Below, piece after piece: positions 24,233 through 33,022 of a stretch of DNA of 64,000 nt. The notes under the pieces were generated by a model. It was not told the DNA's origin and ran no database searches. It saw nothing but the letters and a program-made list of their open reading frames with translations. The stretch spans positions 1 to 64,000 of the forward strand of contig NZ_JAROCB010000005.1 in assembly GCF_030433675.1 (NCBI RefSeq), in the 5' to 3' direction. The first letter of the stretch is position 1. The number at the start of each line of letters is the position of its first letter. The translations under genes were made by a program, and so were the position numbers. The DNA comes from Leifsonia virtsii (lineage in GTDB: Bacteria; Actinomycetota; Actinomycetes; Actinomycetales; Microbacteriaceae).

Positions 24233-25356
24233 TAGAAGACCCTCTCGCCCGCTCGTGTCTTGCCGGTCACGAACACTGAAATTTCGCTGTTGTTGTACTG
24301 GCGGGTAAGCGCGTTGATCTTCGCCACGGCTGCGTCGGTCGTCGCGGTGACGGTCACGTTCTTCGTCGCGGGGAGCTGGTCGAGCGTGCTCTTGATCCCG
24401 CTGATCTGCTTCGCCGTGCCGTCGGACTGGAGCCCGAGCGCGTTCATCGCGTCGCGGACAGCGTTCGCCTTCTGCGCGGCGGTCTGAGACTGGCCCGAGT
24501 AGTTCGAGTACTCCTCGATGAGCTGCTGCATCGCCAGCTTCTCCGCCGATGCTGCGGCGGCCTGCGGACCCTTCTTGAGGACGTACTTGTCCGAGGCCTC
24601 AGCCGCGGCGTCGTACTTCTCCTTGAGAGCCGCCTGCACCTGGGCGAGAGCGTTCGCGTCGCCGGCCTGCGCCTGGAGGATCAGGGAGATATCCAGCCCG
24701 GATTGCTTGGCGTCGTCCTGAGCTTTCTTCCACTTCTCGGTGTCGCTGACCAGATCCTTGATCGCGGCCGCGACCTGATCCTTGGTCCGATAATTGTTGC
24801 CCGATTCGAGGAAATCGTCGTACATGGCCGAGATGCGTTCCTCAGCCTTCTGAGCGTTCTCGTCCGCCGACGTGGACATGGAGGTGAACACGCCGCCGAG
24901 CACAGCCGCACCGAGGCCGGCAGCGATACCGAGAGGGCCGGCAAGCGAGCTGGCAAGACCACCAAACGTGCCCTGCGCGAGATCGAGGACCGACTGCATG
25001 GAGCCGTCAAAGCTGGAGGTGACTTCCGAGAAGTTCTGACGAGCCTCGTCCTTGAATTCCTCCACGTTCTGGCGGGCCTTGTGGAAGCCGACCTCGGCGT
25101 CGTCACCGATGTCACGGGCTCCGCGCGCGGCCCGCCGCTGGGCGTCGATCGCGTTGCGCAGCTCGCCCTCGTACTTCGAGGTGGCCTTCTGCGCCGCCTT
25201 CATGTTGGTTTCCAGCTCATCGAGCCGGGAGGCGTCGCGGCCGATGTTCTTCACAGCGTCGTCGGCGTCCTCCAGCGGTGCGACGACTCCGGTCTGCACG
25301 GCACGCGCGAACTCGCGTGCCTCGCCCGCGATCGGGATGCTGATGCCCTTAGCCAC
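24232..25356 (-). CDS. Tape measure protein, very short
   Basis: 374 residues, mainly helical. Long coiled-coil stretches near the start (LDELETNMKAAQKATSKYEG) are followed by a hydrophobic hairpin (GIAAGLGAAVLGGVFTSMS, about residues 142-160) and Ala/Gln-rich helices. Features and position identify the tape measure. At roughly 0.15 nm per residue the tail would be only about 55 nm long, well below the usual siphovirus. No frameshifted tail-assembly chaperone pair precedes it. Confidence 0.8.
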   Translation of the reverse strand: MAKGISIPIAGEAREFARAVQTGVVAPLEDADDAVKNIGRDASRLDELETNMKAAQKATSKYEGELRNAIDAQRRAARGARDIGDDAEVGFHKARQNVEEFKDEARQNFSEVTSSFDGSMQSVLDLAQGTFGGLASSLAGPLGIAAGLGAAVLGGVFTSMSTSADENAQKAEERISAMYDDFLESGNNYRTKDQVAAAIKDLVSDTEKWKKAQDDAKQSGLDISLILQAQAGDANALAQVQAALKEKYDAAAEASDKYVLKKGPQAAAASAEKLAMQQLIEEYSNYSGQSQTAAQKANAVRDAMNALGLQSDGTAKQISGIKSTLDQLPATKNVTVTATTDAAVAKINALTRQYNNSEISVFVTGKTRAGERVF

Positions 25357-25867
25357 GGCCGGCCCTCTCGAATCCTTCGAAGAACGTGCGGATGGTGGTC
25401 TGGACGAACAGCGACGCGATGCGCGGGATGACCTTCGACGCGGCCGGGTACACGGCGTACCCGGTGCGCGACGGGCCGCGGAACTGCCGGTTCGTGTGCC
25501 GGGTGACCCGGAACGTCTTGCCCTTGCGCGACCGCGCCGTGTACGTGTTCACGGTGTTCTGCGGTGCGCCGAACTCGACGGGACGCACGATGTCGGACGG
25601 CTTCGCTCCGCCGCTCAGCGCCTTGCCGATGTGGCCGGCGCGAAGCGTGATGTTCTGGTTGCTCACGAGGACGCGAGCCGTGTTTGCGAGCACCTTCACC
25701 TCCTGCGCGTTGCTCGTCCGACCGCGAACCGCCTCCGCCCATTCACCCGATGTGATCGAGCGGATGTGGATGCGGATCGCTTTCGAGATGTCCTTGTCCA
25801 CGCCCTTGAGGATCGCGATCGTCTGTTGCAGCTCCTTGCTCGCAAAGACGCTGATCCGAAGGGCCAC
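25349..25867 (-). CDS. HK97-gp10-like tail completion protein
   Basis: 172 residues, basic, with a central FGAPQNTVNTYTARSRKGKT segment and Arg-rich C-terminus. The pattern (short helix pairs, then VRPVEFGA) resembles the HK97 gp10 family of tail-completion proteins. It sits between the major tail protein and the tape measure, where assembly chaperones usually are, which is unusual. The assignment is moderate. Confidence 0.55.
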   Translation of the reverse strand: MALRISVFASKELQQTIAILKGVDKDISKAIRIHIRSITSGEWAEAVRGRTSNAQEVKVLANTARVLVSNQNITLRAGHIGKALSGGAKPSDIVRPVEFGAPQNTVNTYTARSRKGKTFRVTRHTNRQFRGPSRTGYAVYPAASKVIPRIASLFVQTTIRTFFEGFERAGRG

Positions 25868-25870
25868 GGC

Positions 25871-26287
25871 TCAGCCCGCCGCCGGCACCCACTCGGGCTT
25901 GCCGGCGCAGCCCAGGGTGACGCTCGCGGTCGCCACGGCGTCGCCAGCGCCGCCGATGGAGCCCGGCACGAGGATCGCGTCGAACTCCCAGTGACCGCCG
26001 CCCGTCTTCGGCGTGAACGTGCCCGGCACGGTCTCGCCGTAGTGCTGGAAGAGGTACATGCCGAGCGAGTTCGCGGTCTCGTAGTCCTGCGCGAATCCGA
26101 GGGTGACCTGCCAGGTGGGCTCGGTCGGGAAGTTGAAGACGCTCCCCTTCTTCATGCCCTTGAACGTGACGAGCTGCCCGCCGTTCGGCGCGATCTCCAC
26201 GTTGTTGACCGCGGACGCGTAGCCGTTCCCGTCGAGGGTCAGGTCAACGTCGTTGAGGATGAACGGCTTCACTTCGATATCAACCAC
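25871..26287 (-). CDS. Major tail protein
   Basis: 138 residues, a compact beta-rich protein starting MVDIEVKPFILNDVDLTLDG, with an internal WQVTLGFAQDYETANSLGMY segment. Size, position after the terminator/connector genes and lack of other motifs fit a small siphovirus tail-tube protein. It overlaps the upstream gene by eight bases. Confidence 0.75.
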   Translation of the reverse strand: MVDIEVKPFILNDVDLTLDGNGYASAVNNVEIAPNGGQLVTFKGMKKGSVFNFPTEPTWQVTLGFAQDYETANSLGMYLFQHYGETVPGTFTPKTGGGHWEFDAILVPGSIGGAGDAVATASVTLGCAGKPEWVPAAG

Positions 26288-26693
26288 GGGTCGATTCCTT
26301 TCGTGTGTACAACATCTTGAATGTCACATCGAAGGCGAAGTTCCCGCCTTCTTCCTTGGTGACGCCCCGCTCTGCGGTGGTCCATGTGATGATCGGCGCG
26401 GCGTCGGTGCGCGCCAGGTCGTCGATCGCGTTGAGCAGGTCGATAATCTCGTCGTCGAGCAAGTCGTCAACGGCGTCGATGTCGCGGCTGGGCTCTTCCA
26501 CGCGGAGCGTGCCGAAGTACCACCGTGCGTTCTTCGCGACCTCGGGGGCGCGCTCGATCCGCTGGATGCTCGTGGTGACCGTGACCCGATCGAGCGTGTC
26601 GAGATTCGGGGCGGTATCGAGCAGCCGCCACCGTCCCGGCAGCAGTGGCTTGATGGTGTCGATGATGACCGTGCGGACGCTGATCTCGGCCAT
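26280..26693 (-). CDS. Tail terminator-like protein
   Basis: 137 residues with the alternating pattern of tail terminators: an N-terminal helix (VRTVIIDTIKPLLPGRWRLL), strands (RVTVTTSIQRIERAP) and a long acidic helix (DAVDDLLDDEIIDLLNAIDD). It lies just upstream of the major tail gene. One base separates it from the connector gene before it. Confidence 0.65.
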   Translation of the reverse strand: MAEISVRTVIIDTIKPLLPGRWRLLDTAPNLDTLDRVTVTTSIQRIERAPEVAKNARWYFGTLRVEEPSRDIDAVDDLLDDEIIDLLNAIDDLARTDAAPIITWTTAERGVTKEEGGNFAFDVTFKMLYTRKESTRG

Positions 26694-26694
26694 G

Positions 26695-27315
26695 TCAGAA
26701 CGCTCCCGGGATCGCGCGCTTCGGGCGAAGCACCTGCTTGATGGTCCAGTCCAGGGGGAACGGGCGGAGCACGAACGTGTCGGTTCCGATGCCGCCGCTC
26801 GACGGGTCCACCTTGCCGGCGTTCCACAGATTGCGGGCCTGCATGAGCTGCGCGCGCCGGTAGTTCAGCGGGGGACGCTGGTCGGCAGCGAGGGCCGGCG
26901 CGTACGCGACCACGTCGTTGCGTGCCGTCCACAGCAGCTCGTAGAGCCACGCGTCGAAGCCGGGCGCGTCGCGCCAGTCGTCGCGGGCTGTGTCGAGCGT
27001 GTGCCACCCGTCGTCCGTGTCGGCCACGAGCCGGACGGGGGCCAGGCGTTCGCGTACCTCTGTGTCCGGGTTGCTGAGCACGACGCGCAGCTCATAGATG
27101 CCGGGCTGATCGAACGGGCTCGATTCGGGCCAGTCGATCACGATCACCTCGTCCTGGATGGTGGCGAGGAATCCGGGGGTGAGCACGGGGTCACCATCCG
27201 GCCCGTAGAGCTGCGCGTCGGCCTGGCTGAACGGTGCGAGGTCGATCGGCTCCTCATTCCGGGCAGGCTCGATCACGAGAGGCTGCGCGGGAACATCCCC
27301 GACGTAGTAACCCAC
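26695..27315 (-). CDS. Head-tail connector-type protein
   Basis: 206 residues from a GTG at 27315 preceded by AGGAAGG. The N-terminal half has short beta strands (DEVIVIDWPESSPFDQPGIY); the C-terminal half is helical and Arg-rich (NYRRAQLMQARNLWNAGKVD). It is the only gene between capsid and tail terminator, so it presumably carries connector functions that other phages spread over two or three proteins. This is position-based. Confidence 0.6.
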   Translation of the reverse strand: MGYYVGDVPAQPLVIEPARNEEPIDLAPFSQADAQLYGPDGDPVLTPGFLATIQDEVIVIDWPESSPFDQPGIYELRVVLSNPDTEVRERLAPVRLVADTDDGWHTLDTARDDWRDAPGFDAWLYELLWTARNDVVAYAPALAADQRPPLNYRRAQLMQARNLWNAGKVDPSSGGIGTDTFVLRPFPLDWTIKQVLRPKRAIPGAF

Positions 27316-27353
27316 GATGAGCCTGCCCTTCCTGAGTGAGTGATCCGGTGTGG

Positions 27354-29051
27354 TTACGCGTCCGCGGCGCCGACGATGACGAGCGCGTCGGCGTAGTCGG
27401 CCATGTACTGCGTGTACCCGATCACCGCCTTGTCGATGCCGCCTCGGGCGATGTCGAGCGCGGACAGGTTCAGCGGGGACTCGCCGCCCAGCTCGTTGAC
27501 ATGGGCGGCGTCCTGCGCGCCGACCATGACGGCCGGGGTGTCGTCGATGCCGATGTTGCCGCGGACGACGCGGACCTTGCCGTCGGCGGTGCCGCTCTGG
27601 TCGGTGATGCCGAAGCTGAGCGAGAGCCACTCGGGCAGGGCGTCCTTGGGCGCGTAGATGATCTCGCGCCAGGCGGCGGCGTTCGCGACGGCGAAGGCCG
27701 GGGTGTCGTCGATCGGGTCGGACGACACGAGGTCGACGCCCTGGATGAGCTGCTTGATCGCGACCGGGTAGTCGCGGGTGGGGTCGAGCACCGGGTAGGT
27801 GTCCGGGGCGACGAGGGTGGACGAGGCCACCATCTGTGCGAGGGTCCACTTGTCGGTCTGCCGGGCGTAGCTGTTGTTCACGAGGCGCAGGAACGCCTCG
27901 ATGACCGCGGTGTTGCCGGGGATGTCGAAGAACTCGCGGGCGATGTCCGCGGCCCAGCCCCACCGCTGGAAGGTGGACGACACGAGGTCGGTGGTGCCGC
28001 TGGACGACGGCAGCTCGGTCTTGTTGCCGCTCCAGGGCTGGACCGGCTCGGCGTCGGCGGAGACGGTGAAGCCCTTCTCATCCTGCGCGGTGATGGTGCC
28101 GGGGGTGCCGAGCAGCGGGATGTAGCGGCGGTTGTAGGTCTTCTGCTTCCAGACCTCACCGAGCCACGACGGCTGGATGACGCTGCCGAACGTTCCGGCC
28201 GACGTCGGGGTCGTCTTGATGTCGGTGAGGGCGGCGAGCAGGGTCGCCGCCTCCTGGTCGCCCTTCATGGCGTTCGCCATGAGGGTGAACACCTCCCGGG
28301 CGGACTTCTCGTCCACCTGCCCCTCGGGGGCGACGAGGCTCCCCGCGGATGCGGCGAGCGTGGCGGGGACGATGCTGTTTGCACCCACGGTTTCCTCCTG
28401 GTTCTGTGCCGGCTGGTCCGGCTCCTTGACTTCCGTCACGGTGACGGTCGTGCGGGTGATGCGCTTCTTGCCCTCACCCAGGTCTTCGACTTCTTCGGTC
28501 GTCTTGGTCGTGTCGCTGTACTGCGACCCGTCGCTGTTGGTGGTCGCATAGCTGGACTCGCTGGTGGACTCGGCGGGGATCGGTTCGCCGTTCACGTCCA
28601 CGGTGTCGGCGGCCATGAGGGTGGACGACGGGAATGCGCCCGCCTTGACGACGCCCGCGCCGTGGATGTTGCCGCCGATCGCCACGCCGTCGCGGAGCCG
28701 CACGTCATCGACCTCGATCGAGAGCTTGCGCGGTGCGTCCGGGTCGCCGGCGTTGTAGGCGGCGAGCAGAGCGTTGCCCTCGGGGTTGTCCGCGATCTTC
28801 CACGACGCCCAGATACCGTCGTCGGTCTCGGTCGCCATGAGCGCGGTGCCGATCTGCTTGGTGCGGTCGTGGCCGAGGTCGAGGCCGAGGAACGCGCCGA
28901 TGTCCTTCGGGAGCTTGAACGCGCCCTTCTCGACCTTGAACCGGCCGAGGTTGGTTCGGCCGACCTCTCCGAACTTGAGCAGCAGGCCGGAGACGGTGCG
29001 GTCTTCGAGGTTCGCGGCGAGCGTGCCCGCCTCGATCTGGACGTTGGTCAT
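27354..29051 (-). CDS. Fused prohead protease and major capsid protein (HK97-like)
   Basis: 565 residues. Residues 1-125 resemble a U35-type prohead protease, with a His at about 61 (LGLDLGHDRTKQIG) and a Ser at about 111 (RKLSIEVDDV). A polar linker rich in Thr, Glu and Ser follows (residues 160-235). The remainder is an HK97-type capsid protein (TFGSVIQPSWLGEVW; FFDIPGN; DYADALVIVGAADA at the end). The linker would be removed by self-cleavage as the delta domain. Protease-capsid fusions are known in the smallest actinobacteriophages. Confidence 0.88.
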   Translation of the reverse strand: MTNVQIEAGTLAANLEDRTVSGLLLKFGEVGRTNLGRFKVEKGAFKLPKDIGAFLGLDLGHDRTKQIGTALMATETDDGIWASWKIADNPEGNALLAAYNAGDPDAPRKLSIEVDDVRLRDGVAIGGNIHGAGVVKAGAFPSSTLMAADTVDVNGEPIPAESTSESSYATTNSDGSQYSDTTKTTEEVEDLGEGKKRITRTTVTVTEVKEPDQPAQNQEETVGANSIVPATLAASAGSLVAPEGQVDEKSAREVFTLMANAMKGDQEAATLLAALTDIKTTPTSAGTFGSVIQPSWLGEVWKQKTYNRRYIPLLGTPGTITAQDEKGFTVSADAEPVQPWSGNKTELPSSSGTTDLVSSTFQRWGWAADIAREFFDIPGNTAVIEAFLRLVNNSYARQTDKWTLAQMVASSTLVAPDTYPVLDPTRDYPVAIKQLIQGVDLVSSDPIDDTPAFAVANAAAWREIIYAPKDALPEWLSLSFGITDQSGTADGKVRVVRGNIGIDDTPAVMVGAQDAAHVNELGGESPLNLSALDIARGGIDKAVIGYTQYMADYADALVIVGAADA

Positions 29052-29056
29052 GGTGG

Positions 29057-30136
29057 TCAGTCCTCCGTGGGTACGCCGGTGTCGAGCGGCTGGTGGTATG
29101 CGTCGTACTTGTCGAAGCGCACGCGCTGACCGCGCGGCACAACGTCGTCCATCGAGAGCCGCGCTTCGATGGGGTCGGTCCAGAACGGCAGGTCGAACTC
29201 GTAGAACGCGTTCTTCTCGCCCTCCTTGGTCGAGTAGGTGAGCGAGTCGATGCCCATCGTTCCGTCGAGCATCGAGGCGCGGATGTTCAGGAACGATCCG
29301 ATGTCGGTGCGGACGGCGTTGCGGCCCTCGACCATGAGGTCGGCGTGCACTTCGCCGTGCACGTTGATCTCCAGTCCGGCCGGGGTGTAGCCGATCGCGC
29401 CGTTCTCGCTGCGACGCGCGTCGGCCCAGGCCTGCACGAACTCCCGGATCTCATCCGTCGTGAGCTCCGAGTCGTCGGTGACGTGCAGCTCGATCAGGGG
29501 GATGGGGTTGCGTGCTCGGCCGACCCAGGAGGCGTCGAGGTCGCGGGCACCCTTGAGGGTCTTGCTGGCGATGGTGAGCAGCCCTTCGAAGGGCGAGTTG
29601 AACAGGATGACCTGGCTGAGGTCGTCGATCGGCTCGTCCTCGATGTAGAGGCGGTGGCCCACGTTGGCGTCCGGCTTGATCGACCACTTGTCGCGCGGAA
29701 CCCACTCGGCCGAGAGGATGGGGCCACCCTTCGGGGAGTTGCCCGCGCCTCGGACGACGCGCCAGAGCGAGTAGCCGTGGAAGATCAGGTCATCGACGGT
29801 CCAGGCCATGCGCTCGTACGGCGTGACGTTCGTGTCGGTCCGGTAGAGGAACGACGGCTGCGCCTTCGCGTCGAGCACCTCGTCCCCGTCCATTGCGCGC
29901 AGCGGGAACTTCGCGATCGTCGAGACGAGCAGGTTGCGCGCCTTCGAAACAGCCGGAATCTTGATCGCCGCGTCCCGCGTGAGCGGGAGCTGATCCGTGT
30001 TCAGACCGAAGGCCTCCGCGATCACCATCGGCTTGAGGTCGCTCTCCGGAGCCCACGGCGACCCGATGGCGAGCTGGTCTGCGGTGGCGAGCGCCTTAGC
30101 TGCGCGCTTCCCGAACCCGAGGCCGAAGATTCCCAT
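29057..30136 (-). CDS. Portal protein
   Basis: 359 residues from the ATG before GIFGLGFGKR. Typical portal features are TRDAAIKIPAVSKARNLLVS near residue 55, a stem segment (DLIFHGYSLWRVV) and the C-terminal DLPFWTDPIEARLSMDDVVP. The start at 30136 is favoured by AGGA just upstream; an ATG ten codons earlier is possible. It overlaps the preceding small gene by 41 bases. It is short compared with lambda-type portals but similar to other mini-siphovirus portals. Confidence 0.85.
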   Translation of the reverse strand: MGIFGLGFGKRAAKALATADQLAIGSPWAPESDLKPMVIAEAFGLNTDQLPLTRDAAIKIPAVSKARNLLVSTIAKFPLRAMDGDEVLDAKAQPSFLYRTDTNVTPYERMAWTVDDLIFHGYSLWRVVRGAGNSPKGGPILSAEWVPRDKWSIKPDANVGHRLYIEDEPIDDLSQVILFNSPFEGLLTIASKTLKGARDLDASWVGRARNPIPLIELHVTDDSELTTDEIREFVQAWADARRSENGAIGYTPAGLEINVHGEVHADLMVEGRNAVRTDIGSFLNIRASMLDGTMGIDSLTYSTKEGEKNAFYEFDLPFWTDPIEARLSMDDVVPRGQRVRFDKYDAYHQPLDTGVPTED

Positions 30137-30377
30137 GCCGAGAATCCTGCGGACGGATTTGGTCATTGATGGAATCGCCGGCGTGTCGAGCGGCGCGGCG
30201 GGTGTTGTTCTTCTCGACCTTGCGGCGGAAATCCCACACCTTGGGGTGCACGAGTTCCTCGTGAGTAACGCCCCGGCGCTCGGCGTCCTCTCGGTCGAAG
30301 GCGAAGCCACGCCAGTGTCCGCAGTCGGTGCAGTAGATCACGATGCTGGTCGGTGAGATGTCGAGCTTGATGGTCAT
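30096..30377 (-). CDS. Small phage protein with CxxC, unknown
   Basis: 93 residues (MTIKLDISPTSIVIYCTDCG). The CTDCGHW motif suggests a half zinc finger. The last third is very basic and overlaps the portal start, so its exact end is less certain than its start, which has GAG-type ribosome site sequence. Function unknown; it lies between the terminase and portal genes. Confidence 0.55.
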   Translation of the reverse strand: MTIKLDISPTSIVIYCTDCGHWRGFAFDREDAERRGVTHEELVHPKVWDFRRKVEKNNTRRAARHAGDSINDQIRPQDSRHGNLRPRVREARS

Positions 30378-30388
30378 CGCGGGTTCTC

Positions 30389-32125
30389 CTAGTTGCCCAT
30401 GATCGGGCTGTTGTTGCCGCCCGCGGTCTTGGTTGCGAAGTGCTGGTCCCAGTTCCGCAGCGCCTTCGTCGCCGCGTCCAGGGTCGTGATGTCGTCGGCG
30501 AGGTCGCTGATCGTCCAGAGCCACACGCCCTTGTCGTTGCGGACCTCGCGCTTGGTTGCGACGGCGACAGCCGCGTTCAGCGACGGGTCGTTGTTGTGCT
30601 TGAGCTTCCCGCGTGCGAGGTCGCGCATGATCTGGACGCAGCCGGCTGCGGTCTCCCGGTAGGTCTGCACGCGCAGCCGGGGCCGGGGCCGCATGGGCTG
30701 CATCTCGGTCGCGGTCGCCTTGCCCTCAGAGATGTCGTCGTATGCGATGGTCGAGCCGACCCGCGCTCGCGTGATCGCCTGCGCCTCCTCGGGCAGCCAC
30801 GTCGTGCCGGGTGCGTGCTTCACGACCTCGATGTACGCGGTTCCGCGCGAGTCGCGCCAGGCCGCGCAGATCGCCGCTGCCGAGCCTCCCGGCTTGATCG
30901 CCATGCCGAACGCGACCCGCTTGGGCTGCGCCGGCCACCGCTTTGCCTCGGCGTCGGCCCATGCCTGCGCGGTGATGACGCGCTCGCCTGCGGTCTCGGG
31001 CCATACCGAGCCGTACTCCCGCGCCCACTGCGGCTTCGGCAGGGCGCGGTAGTTCTTCCGCATCTTCGGCTCGATGGTGAGGGTGCCGATGCCGGGGTGG
31101 TTCTCCTGGAGGAGCCGCATCGCCGTCTCCTCGTCCTCGATCTCGTCCCACTGCACGTCGTACGGGAACGCGTAGTCGAGCCCGCCCATCGTCGGGTCGT
31201 CCTCGCGTAGGCGCTGGAGCATCGACCAGAACGGCCCGACGCGGGTCTCGCCGGCCGTGCCGGAGACGATGGTGGACGCGCCGATCTTCGTGTCCTGGAG
31301 GGGCAGCACTCCGGCCATGACCTCCGCGCCCTCGTCGGGGTCAACCTCCTGGAACTCGTCAAACCACGAGTCGTCGGCGCCCTCGCCGCGGTACGCGTCG
31401 GGGTCCGGCTTGAGCACGAGGAACGTCGAACCGTTGTCGAAGTAGATGCCCTTGCCGACCTCGCCGCGCATGATGCGAAAGCCGCGCCCACCGGGCCTCT
31501 CGGCCGCGTCGGGCAGCCAGTCGTCACCGAACAGGGCGACGGCGCGCTGCTGGCGCTTGTCCACGCGCTGCCGGCCGCGGAGCCACGGCGGGAGGTCGAG
31601 GTCGTCGGGCGGGTTCATGTCGTCGAGCCGCGCGCCCCACTCGCGGAGGCGGCGGGAGCCGGCGACGCCGTTCTGCGCCGAGAACGTGGTCTGCCGACCG
31701 GGCCGGTTGGCGCTGCGGCCGAGCAGCTTCATGAAGATGCTCGTGGTCTTCGAGGCGCGTCGCATGATCTCGATCACGTACTCGTCGTGTCCGGTGTCGA
31801 GGGCGTCGCTGATGACGAGCTGCTGCGGGAGTAGCTGGTCGCGGTAGCCGGCCTTGCGGCGGCGTGCTCGCTCTGCCCCGGCGAACTCCGGGTCAGTCAG
31901 CTCGCGCAGACGGCGCTCGGGGTCGTAGTCCTCCAGCTCGTAGCCCATGAGCCGCGCCCCCGTGAGGAAGTCGATGCGTCCCTGGGCGTCTTCGGCCAGA
32001 CCGCCTGTCTTCCGCGGGTCGATCGCGAACGATCGGACCTCGTTCCACCGATAGAGAGAGAAATCCGTGCTGCCTACGGGCGGAGGTACGGACGCACTCT
32101 CAAAAACCATCGCCGTCATCGCCAT
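30389..32125 (-). CDS. Terminase large subunit
   Basis: 578 residues. The ATPase half has a Walker-A-like RRASKTTSIFMKLLGR near residue 125 and a Walker B/catalytic motif DDSWFDEFQEVDPDEG near residue 255. The nuclease half has acidic residues in DDISEGKAT and TISDLADDITTLD. It packages DNA into the prohead. The adjacent HNH protein, present upstream in many cos phages, suggests cohesive ends. No small terminase is recognised; the small upstream proteins are candidates. The start overlaps the HNH stop by ten bases. Confidence 0.9.
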   Translation of the reverse strand: MAMTAMVFESASVPPPVGSTDFSLYRWNEVRSFAIDPRKTGGLAEDAQGRIDFLTGARLMGYELEDYDPERRLRELTDPEFAGAERARRRKAGYRDQLLPQQLVISDALDTGHDEYVIEIMRRASKTTSIFMKLLGRSANRPGRQTTFSAQNGVAGSRRLREWGARLDDMNPPDDLDLPPWLRGRQRVDKRQQRAVALFGDDWLPDAAERPGGRGFRIMRGEVGKGIYFDNGSTFLVLKPDPDAYRGEGADDSWFDEFQEVDPDEGAEVMAGVLPLQDTKIGASTIVSGTAGETRVGPFWSMLQRLREDDPTMGGLDYAFPYDVQWDEIEDEETAMRLLQENHPGIGTLTIEPKMRKNYRALPKPQWAREYGSVWPETAGERVITAQAWADAEAKRWPAQPKRVAFGMAIKPGGSAAAICAAWRDSRGTAYIEVVKHAPGTTWLPEEAQAITRARVGSTIAYDDISEGKATATEMQPMRPRPRLRVQTYRETAAGCVQIMRDLARGKLKHNNDPSLNAAVAVATKREVRNDKGVWLWTISDLADDITTLDAATKALRNWDQHFATKTAGGNNSPIMGN

Positions 32126-32424
32126 GACCGCCGTCCCGACTCGGCCTGGTCGCGTGCAGCGACAGCACGTCGCGCTGCGTTCACTCGCGCTGCGCCACGC
32201 TTGCCGCCGTCGCTGAGGTTGCAGTGTGCGTGCACGGGCGCGGTGTTCTGCATCGTCGGCTTGCCACCGTCCTCCGCAGCGATGATGTGACCGACGTGCC
32301 AGCGGTCACCCTTGGTGACCGGCTGGCCGCATGCGAGGCACGGACGCGGGAGCAGCGCCGTCCACTTCTCGCGGAGCTTGGGTGCGTGCGTCGTCCACTT
32401 CTGGGCGATGTGGTGCCGGCTCAT
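32116..32424 (-). CDS. HNH endonuclease
   Basis: 102 residues with CLACGQPV, then HVGHIIAAEDGGKPTMQNTA and PVHAHCNLSDGG, giving the H-N-H site and a four-Cys/His zinc scaffold. HNH proteins next to terminases help cut concatemeric DNA at cos sites. The gene overlaps the terminase start. Confidence 0.88.
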   Translation of the reverse strand: MSRHHIAQKWTTHAPKLREKWTALLPRPCLACGQPVTKGDRWHVGHIIAAEDGGKPTMQNTAPVHAHCNLSDGGKRGAARVNAARRAVAARDQAESGRRSWR

Positions 32425-32783
32425 CGCCGGCCCTCGCCGTTGTCGGTGCGGTCTAGCTCAGAGCCGAGACCACCGAGACGAGCACGCCCACGATCACGCT
32501 CAAGGCCATGACTCCGGTGAACCAGGCGATCGCTGTCAGCCTGCTCTCCACGATCTGCTCGTGCGACTTCGAGGTGATCTGCGCCGCCTGCTCTCGCTGT
32601 TCGGGCGTCATGGTCGGGACCGGGTTGTCCTTCGGCAACGGCATGGTCGTTCCTCTCGGTGCGGTCGGCTTCGCGGTACGGAGCTGCGGTGATCCAGATG
32701 ATAGCCGCCAGAGCGCCGAAGATCAGCACCACCATCCAGGGGTCATTGCTCAGGTCGAGCGCTGAGTCGGTCGCGTGCATCAT
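32421..32783 (-). CDS. Possible small membrane protein overlapping the next gene
   Basis: A 120-codon frame whose ATG overlaps the stop of the upstream gene (ATGA). The first 40 residues look real: a short helix and one membrane segment (WMVVLIFGALAAIIWITAA). The rest is Arg/Gly/Asp-rich and reads another frame of the gene at 32453-32644, so the C-terminus may not be selected. Either two genes overlap extensively, or the protein is short-lived or shifted. Given at low confidence. Confidence 0.4.
   Translation of the reverse strand: MMHATDSALDLSNDPWMVVLIFGALAAIIWITAAPYREADRTERNDHAVAEGQPGPDHDARTARAGGADHLEVARADRGEQADSDRLVHRSHGLERDRGRARLGGLGSELDRTDNGEGRR
32453..32644 (-). CDS. Small single-pass membrane protein
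   Basis: 63 residues with a polar helical N-terminus (MTPEQREQAAQITSKSHEQI) and one membrane helix (LTAIAWFTGVMALSVIVGVL). GAGAGG precedes the ATG at good spacing. It lies inside the longer frame described at 32421-32783. Possible roles are membrane anchoring or a lysis accessory; no family recognised. Confidence 0.6.
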   Translation of the reverse strand: MPLPKDNPVPTMTPEQREQAAQITSKSHEQIVESRLTAIAWFTGVMALSVIVGVLVSVVSALS

Positions 32784-33022
32784 GCGTACATCCCCTCTCG
32801 GGCTACGGCTTCGAGGTCGAGCCCTTCCCAGCGGGGCACCATGCCCCACTGCATGCGGCTGTGGTCGATGGTCTGGTAGCGCTTGACGAACTGGAGCGCT
32901 TCATCCCAGGTGGCGAAGTGGGCCGCATGCCCGGTGATGCGGTCGATGCCGAACCATCCGGGGAGCCAGGCACCTTCACTGCCGGCGCGCTGTACGGCGT
33001 AGGGGCAGGGGATGCGGCTCAT
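32780..33022 (-). CDS. Hypothetical early phage protein
   Basis: 80 residues, soluble, rich in aromatic residues (GWFGIDRITGHAAHFATWDE, then QWGMVPRWEGLD). No domain recognised. It starts four bases inside the end of the replication gene and ends in an ATGA overlap, so it is part of the leftward operon. Confidence 0.65.
   Translation of the reverse strand: MSRIPCPYAVQRAGSEGAWLPGWFGIDRITGHAAHFATWDEALQFVKRYQTIDHSRMQWGMVPRWEGLDLEAVAREGMYA

Noticed and set aside
27354-29051. Separate capsid and protease genes with an internal start
   Set aside because: No ribosome site with a suitable start was seen in the linker; the frame is uninterrupted.
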